A stretch of DNA of 64,000 nucleotides from Zygaena filipendulae (taxonomy: Eukaryota > Arthropoda > Insecta > Lepidoptera > Zygaenidae): assembly GCA_907165275.2 (NCBI GenBank), contig OU015672.1, positions 8,797,501-8,861,500 of the forward strand, given 5' to 3'. Both the position numbers and the translations under genes were made by a program. The notes under the pieces were generated by a model, which was not told the origin of the DNA, ran no database searches, and was given only the letters and a program-made list of their open reading frames with translations. Positions 61,756 through 64,000 of this stretch are shown one piece after another (positions within the stretch are counted from its first letter, which is position 1; the number at the start of each line of letters is the position of its first letter).

Positions 61756-61946
61756 TCCTACTAATATTATAAATGTGAAAGGGTGGATGTTTGTTATTCA
61801 ATCACGCAAAAACGGCTGAACGGATTTGGATGAAATTTGGCATGCACGTTGTCAGGGGTACAGAGAAGGACATAGGATAGTTTTTATCCTGGAATTCCTG
61901 CAGGAAATCTGAAATTGCCGCGGGTGAAACCGCGGGGCACAGCTAG
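61756..61946 (+). mobile_element. Complete Helitron-like element, type A
   Basis: TCCTACTAATATTATAAATG at 61756 after A; GGAATTCCTGCAGGAAATCT; perfect hairpin; CTAG 61943-61946 before T. 191 bp. Confidence 0.93.
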
Positions 61947-62339
61947 TAATATATAATACATATTTCAGGTTCTCCTTATAACAACCCGGAACGGGCGTCG
62001 GAACAAGAACGAAGTGAAATATATTATTATGTTACTTCTTCAAAAAAGAATCGTAGATATTTCCATATTCCATTTATACTTTGACTAGCTGTTCCCTGCG
62101 GCTTAATCTGCGTAAATTACGGAATTCCGCCGAGTGTTTGTTGTATGAATTATTTAAAAAATGATACGAATAAGGCTACTTTACGTTTCAAATTTATGTG
62201 AATATTAAAAGAACAATATAAGAAAATAAAAAATACCTATTATATTACTAACAACTAAAATCGCCTATTTTATTTTATAAATTATACAATAGAAATCCAG
62301 ACTAATAAGTGTGTCATGTATGTATTAATCTAATTCATA
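61947..62339. other. Gene-free stretch with a Helitron scrap
   Basis: 62083-62140 is a reverse 3' end (ACTAGCTGTTCCCTGCGGCT) whose body is lost. The rest is AT-rich. Confidence 0.5.
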
Positions 62340-62760
62340 TTATGTGAGCAAAATTTCATCCGATTCCGTTCAGCCGTTTAAAGTAGGATTGAGTTACGAA
62401 TAAGTTATTTTTACTGCTATAGGGGTGATCCCTGTAGTGTAAGACGTTTGGACGTCGCTTCCCCATCATCCTGTAGCTAACCTGTACATAACCTGCTTCA
62501 TTGTTAATCTTTTTAAGCATAAGCCCTAACCTTAAGCAGTTAAGACGTGGAAGTGCAACAAACAAATAAAAAACACATTGGCGTTTATGATATACCAGCT
62601 GTCACCCTCGAAAATTCCAAGATAAGTTATAGATATAAACCTTCCTCCTGAATCGCTCTATCTCTCATTCTAATTGGTGAAAACCGCATGAAACGCTGTT
62701 CAGTAATTTTTGAGTTTATTGCGAACAGACAGCGGAAGCGACTTCATTTAATACAATACC
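62340..62760 (-). mobile_element. Helitron-like fragments, types A/B and E
   Basis: 62346-62410 is an A-like piece with an inserted block; 62525-62595 is the 5' part of a B copy (AAACACATTGGCGTTTATGA); 62595-62750 is a type E body (GAATCGCTCTATCTCTCATT, GAACAGACAGCGG). Boundaries unclear. Confidence 0.5.
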
Positions 62761-63011
62761 ACAGATAATATAATACTAGACAATACTATGTGAGTGTGAA
62801 GATCCATATGTGTGTAACAGAATCTGTGCCTTCAAATACACGACAGCCTAAGTGAAAATTACGAGTCGGAGTAAAAAAGGCAGTAAACAGTTTTTATTGT
62901 GGAGATAACAGTAAAAATAAACCAACAACATCTCACGCAGCAGATATTTTTATGGAAAAATCTAGTTTTTGTTTACGAACGGTGAGTTGCGTCACAGAAG
63001 TTATTGTGTTA
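62761..63011. other. Gene-free stretch
   Basis: Nothing recognised. Confidence 0.45.
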
Positions 63012-63222
63012 TATAAATGCGAAAGTGAGTTTGTTTATTTGTTTGTTACATTTTCACGCCTCACCGGCTCAACCGATCATCATGAAATTTTGCACACGTT
63101 ATCAGGAATACAGAGCAGGACATAGGGTACTTTTTCTCGGAATCCCCAAGGCATAGTATTATATTATCTGTGCCCGAGAGAACTTCGAAATGTACGTGAG
63201 TGAAACCGCAGGGATCAGCTAG
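63012..63222 (+). mobile_element. Helitron-like element, type B
   Basis: TTATATAAATGCGAAAGTGA start, full B body, a ~35-bp insert after GGAATCCCCAAGGC, hairpin GTGAGTGAAACCGCAGGGAT, CTAG 63219-63222. A second B start follows (63228-63300) in the same orientation. Confidence 0.82.
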
Positions 63223-63300
63223 TTATCTAATAAAAGTGAAAGTTAGTTTGTTTGTCGCGCCTTCGCGGCTTGACCACTCAACAGATTATCAGATAATTTG

Positions 63301-63657
63301 GCGCTTTTCCGCGACGAACAGCTATTTTTATCGTTTAGTTTCGACCAATAGTGAGGCGTTTTGCAAAGTTGAATCTCCCTCTCTTATTTTTCCCATTTTA
63401 ATTGATATTTTTTGCATTTAAGGAAAATAATTGTTTAGGCAAAATGTCGGGATAATAAAGACTTCAACGAGATACATATTATCTATTAATAGTAGTATTA
63501 TTATGTTGTACTTTATGACTTACCTCAGCCGTGGGTCGGTGGGTCCCCTTCAGCTTCCCGTGGTCGGGCGAGTGGCGCAGCGCCTTCGCGTCTATCTGCA
63601 CGTTGGTCTGCATCGCGGCGCGTGCGCAGCTCGCGGGTCACTGCGCTCAACGCAACT
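63301..63657. other. CpG-rich stretch near the right edge
   Basis: 63515-63650 is CpG-dense (GGTCGGGCGAGTGGCGCAGC; ATCGCGGCGCGTGCGCAGCT). The 81-aa plus-strand frame 63431-63676 spans it but is unrecognised. Could be a promoter or 5' UTR. Confidence 0.35.
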
Positions 63658-63842
63658 GCTGCACTCGGCTCACTGATCGTCTTTTACTGCGCTCAGCTCA
63701 GTAGCTGCACTTGGTTCACTGATCGTTACTCACTAAGCTCAGCTCAGTCGATTCACTCGGTTTACGGATTGCTACTCACTTACGGCACATAGATCAGCTG
63801 CTGCACTTGGCTCACTAGTCGTTACTCACTCACTCCGCGCAG
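63658..63842. repeat. Tandem repeat, ~46 bp x 4
   Basis: Units start at 63658, 63704, 63750 and 63800; consensus GCTGCACTTGGCTCACTGAT then CGTTACTCACT..GCTCAGCTCAGT. The first two spacings are exactly 46 bp, the third 50. Units differ at several positions. It sits directly after a CpG-rich block. Confidence 0.85.
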
Positions 63843-64000
63843 TTTTTGCATGTATGTAACTCTACTATCACTTGCGAACTGTTTCATGTACCATGCTTTG
63901 CGTTGCGATTCCCAAATTGTTACCCTTACTTATTGATATAGGTGTTTTAGGTTTGAATAGATATATCAAAAAGGATTACTGAACTTGTTGTAGTATTTTT
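63843..64000. other. Right edge, nothing recognised
   Basis: AT-rich sequence; no feature. Confidence 0.5.

Noticed and set aside
9053..63222. Regularly spaced GC-rich palindromes as a CRISPR array
   Set aside because: They are the 3' hairpins of dispersed Helitron-like elements on both strands, with spacing from tens to thousands of bases.

Overview
The window looks like intergenic or intronic DNA from a moth or butterfly (Lepidoptera). The main evidence is the density of short Helitron-like repeats of the Lep1 type. They begin TCCTACTAATATTATAAATG and end in a GC-rich hairpin (CCGCGGGTGAAACCGCGG) followed by ..CAGCTAG, and they sit between A and T. I count about 60 copies and fragments on both strands. 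I name them here by body sequence: type A (ACAAACATCCA, AAAACGGCTGAACGGAT), B (TTACGCTTTCACGCCTTAAC, GAAATTTTGCATACACG), C (CTACTGAACCGATTTTG), D (CTGTCTGTCTGTTCCGGCTA), E (GATTTTCATGCGGTTTTCAC), F (CGGCTTGACCGATTCTCATG) and G (AGCTCCAGGCTAAGC). Family names are from memory and were not searched. No host gene is recognised with confidence.

The only complete protein-coding unit is a Ty3/gypsy LTR retrotransposon on the minus strand at 50679-54413. It has 119-bp LTRs that differ at one base, a GTTG target-site duplication, a Pol frame with every catalytic motif intact, and a Gag reduced to 93 codons that keeps only the nucleic-acid-binding C-terminus. The CHCC zinc knuckle and a primer-binding site starting TGGTGACCC point to the CsRn1 (Kabuki-like) clade.

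Other repeats: nine copies of a ~300-bp element (called CRE-MITE here) that mostly carries two TGACGTCA palindromes; three foldback MITEs (11224, 13858, 39037); a hAT-like MITE (18297); a two-copy MITE with GGATGCGC ends (3462, 21304); two tRNA-derived SINE families; several 5'-truncated LINE tails; and a broken RTE-type LINE C-terminus (32367). Many are nested, and several nests keep clear target-site duplications. There are also a 23-bp x 7 minisatellite (4516) and a 46-bp tandem repeat (63658).

The best places to look for host sequence are the repeat-poor stretch 27.3-29.5 kb, which holds two RFX X-box palindromes, a CCAAT box, strong 5' splice sites and a CpG-rich patch, and two small GC-rich open segments on the minus strand (14172-14267 and 29761-29834) that look like first coding exons. 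All three are inferences.
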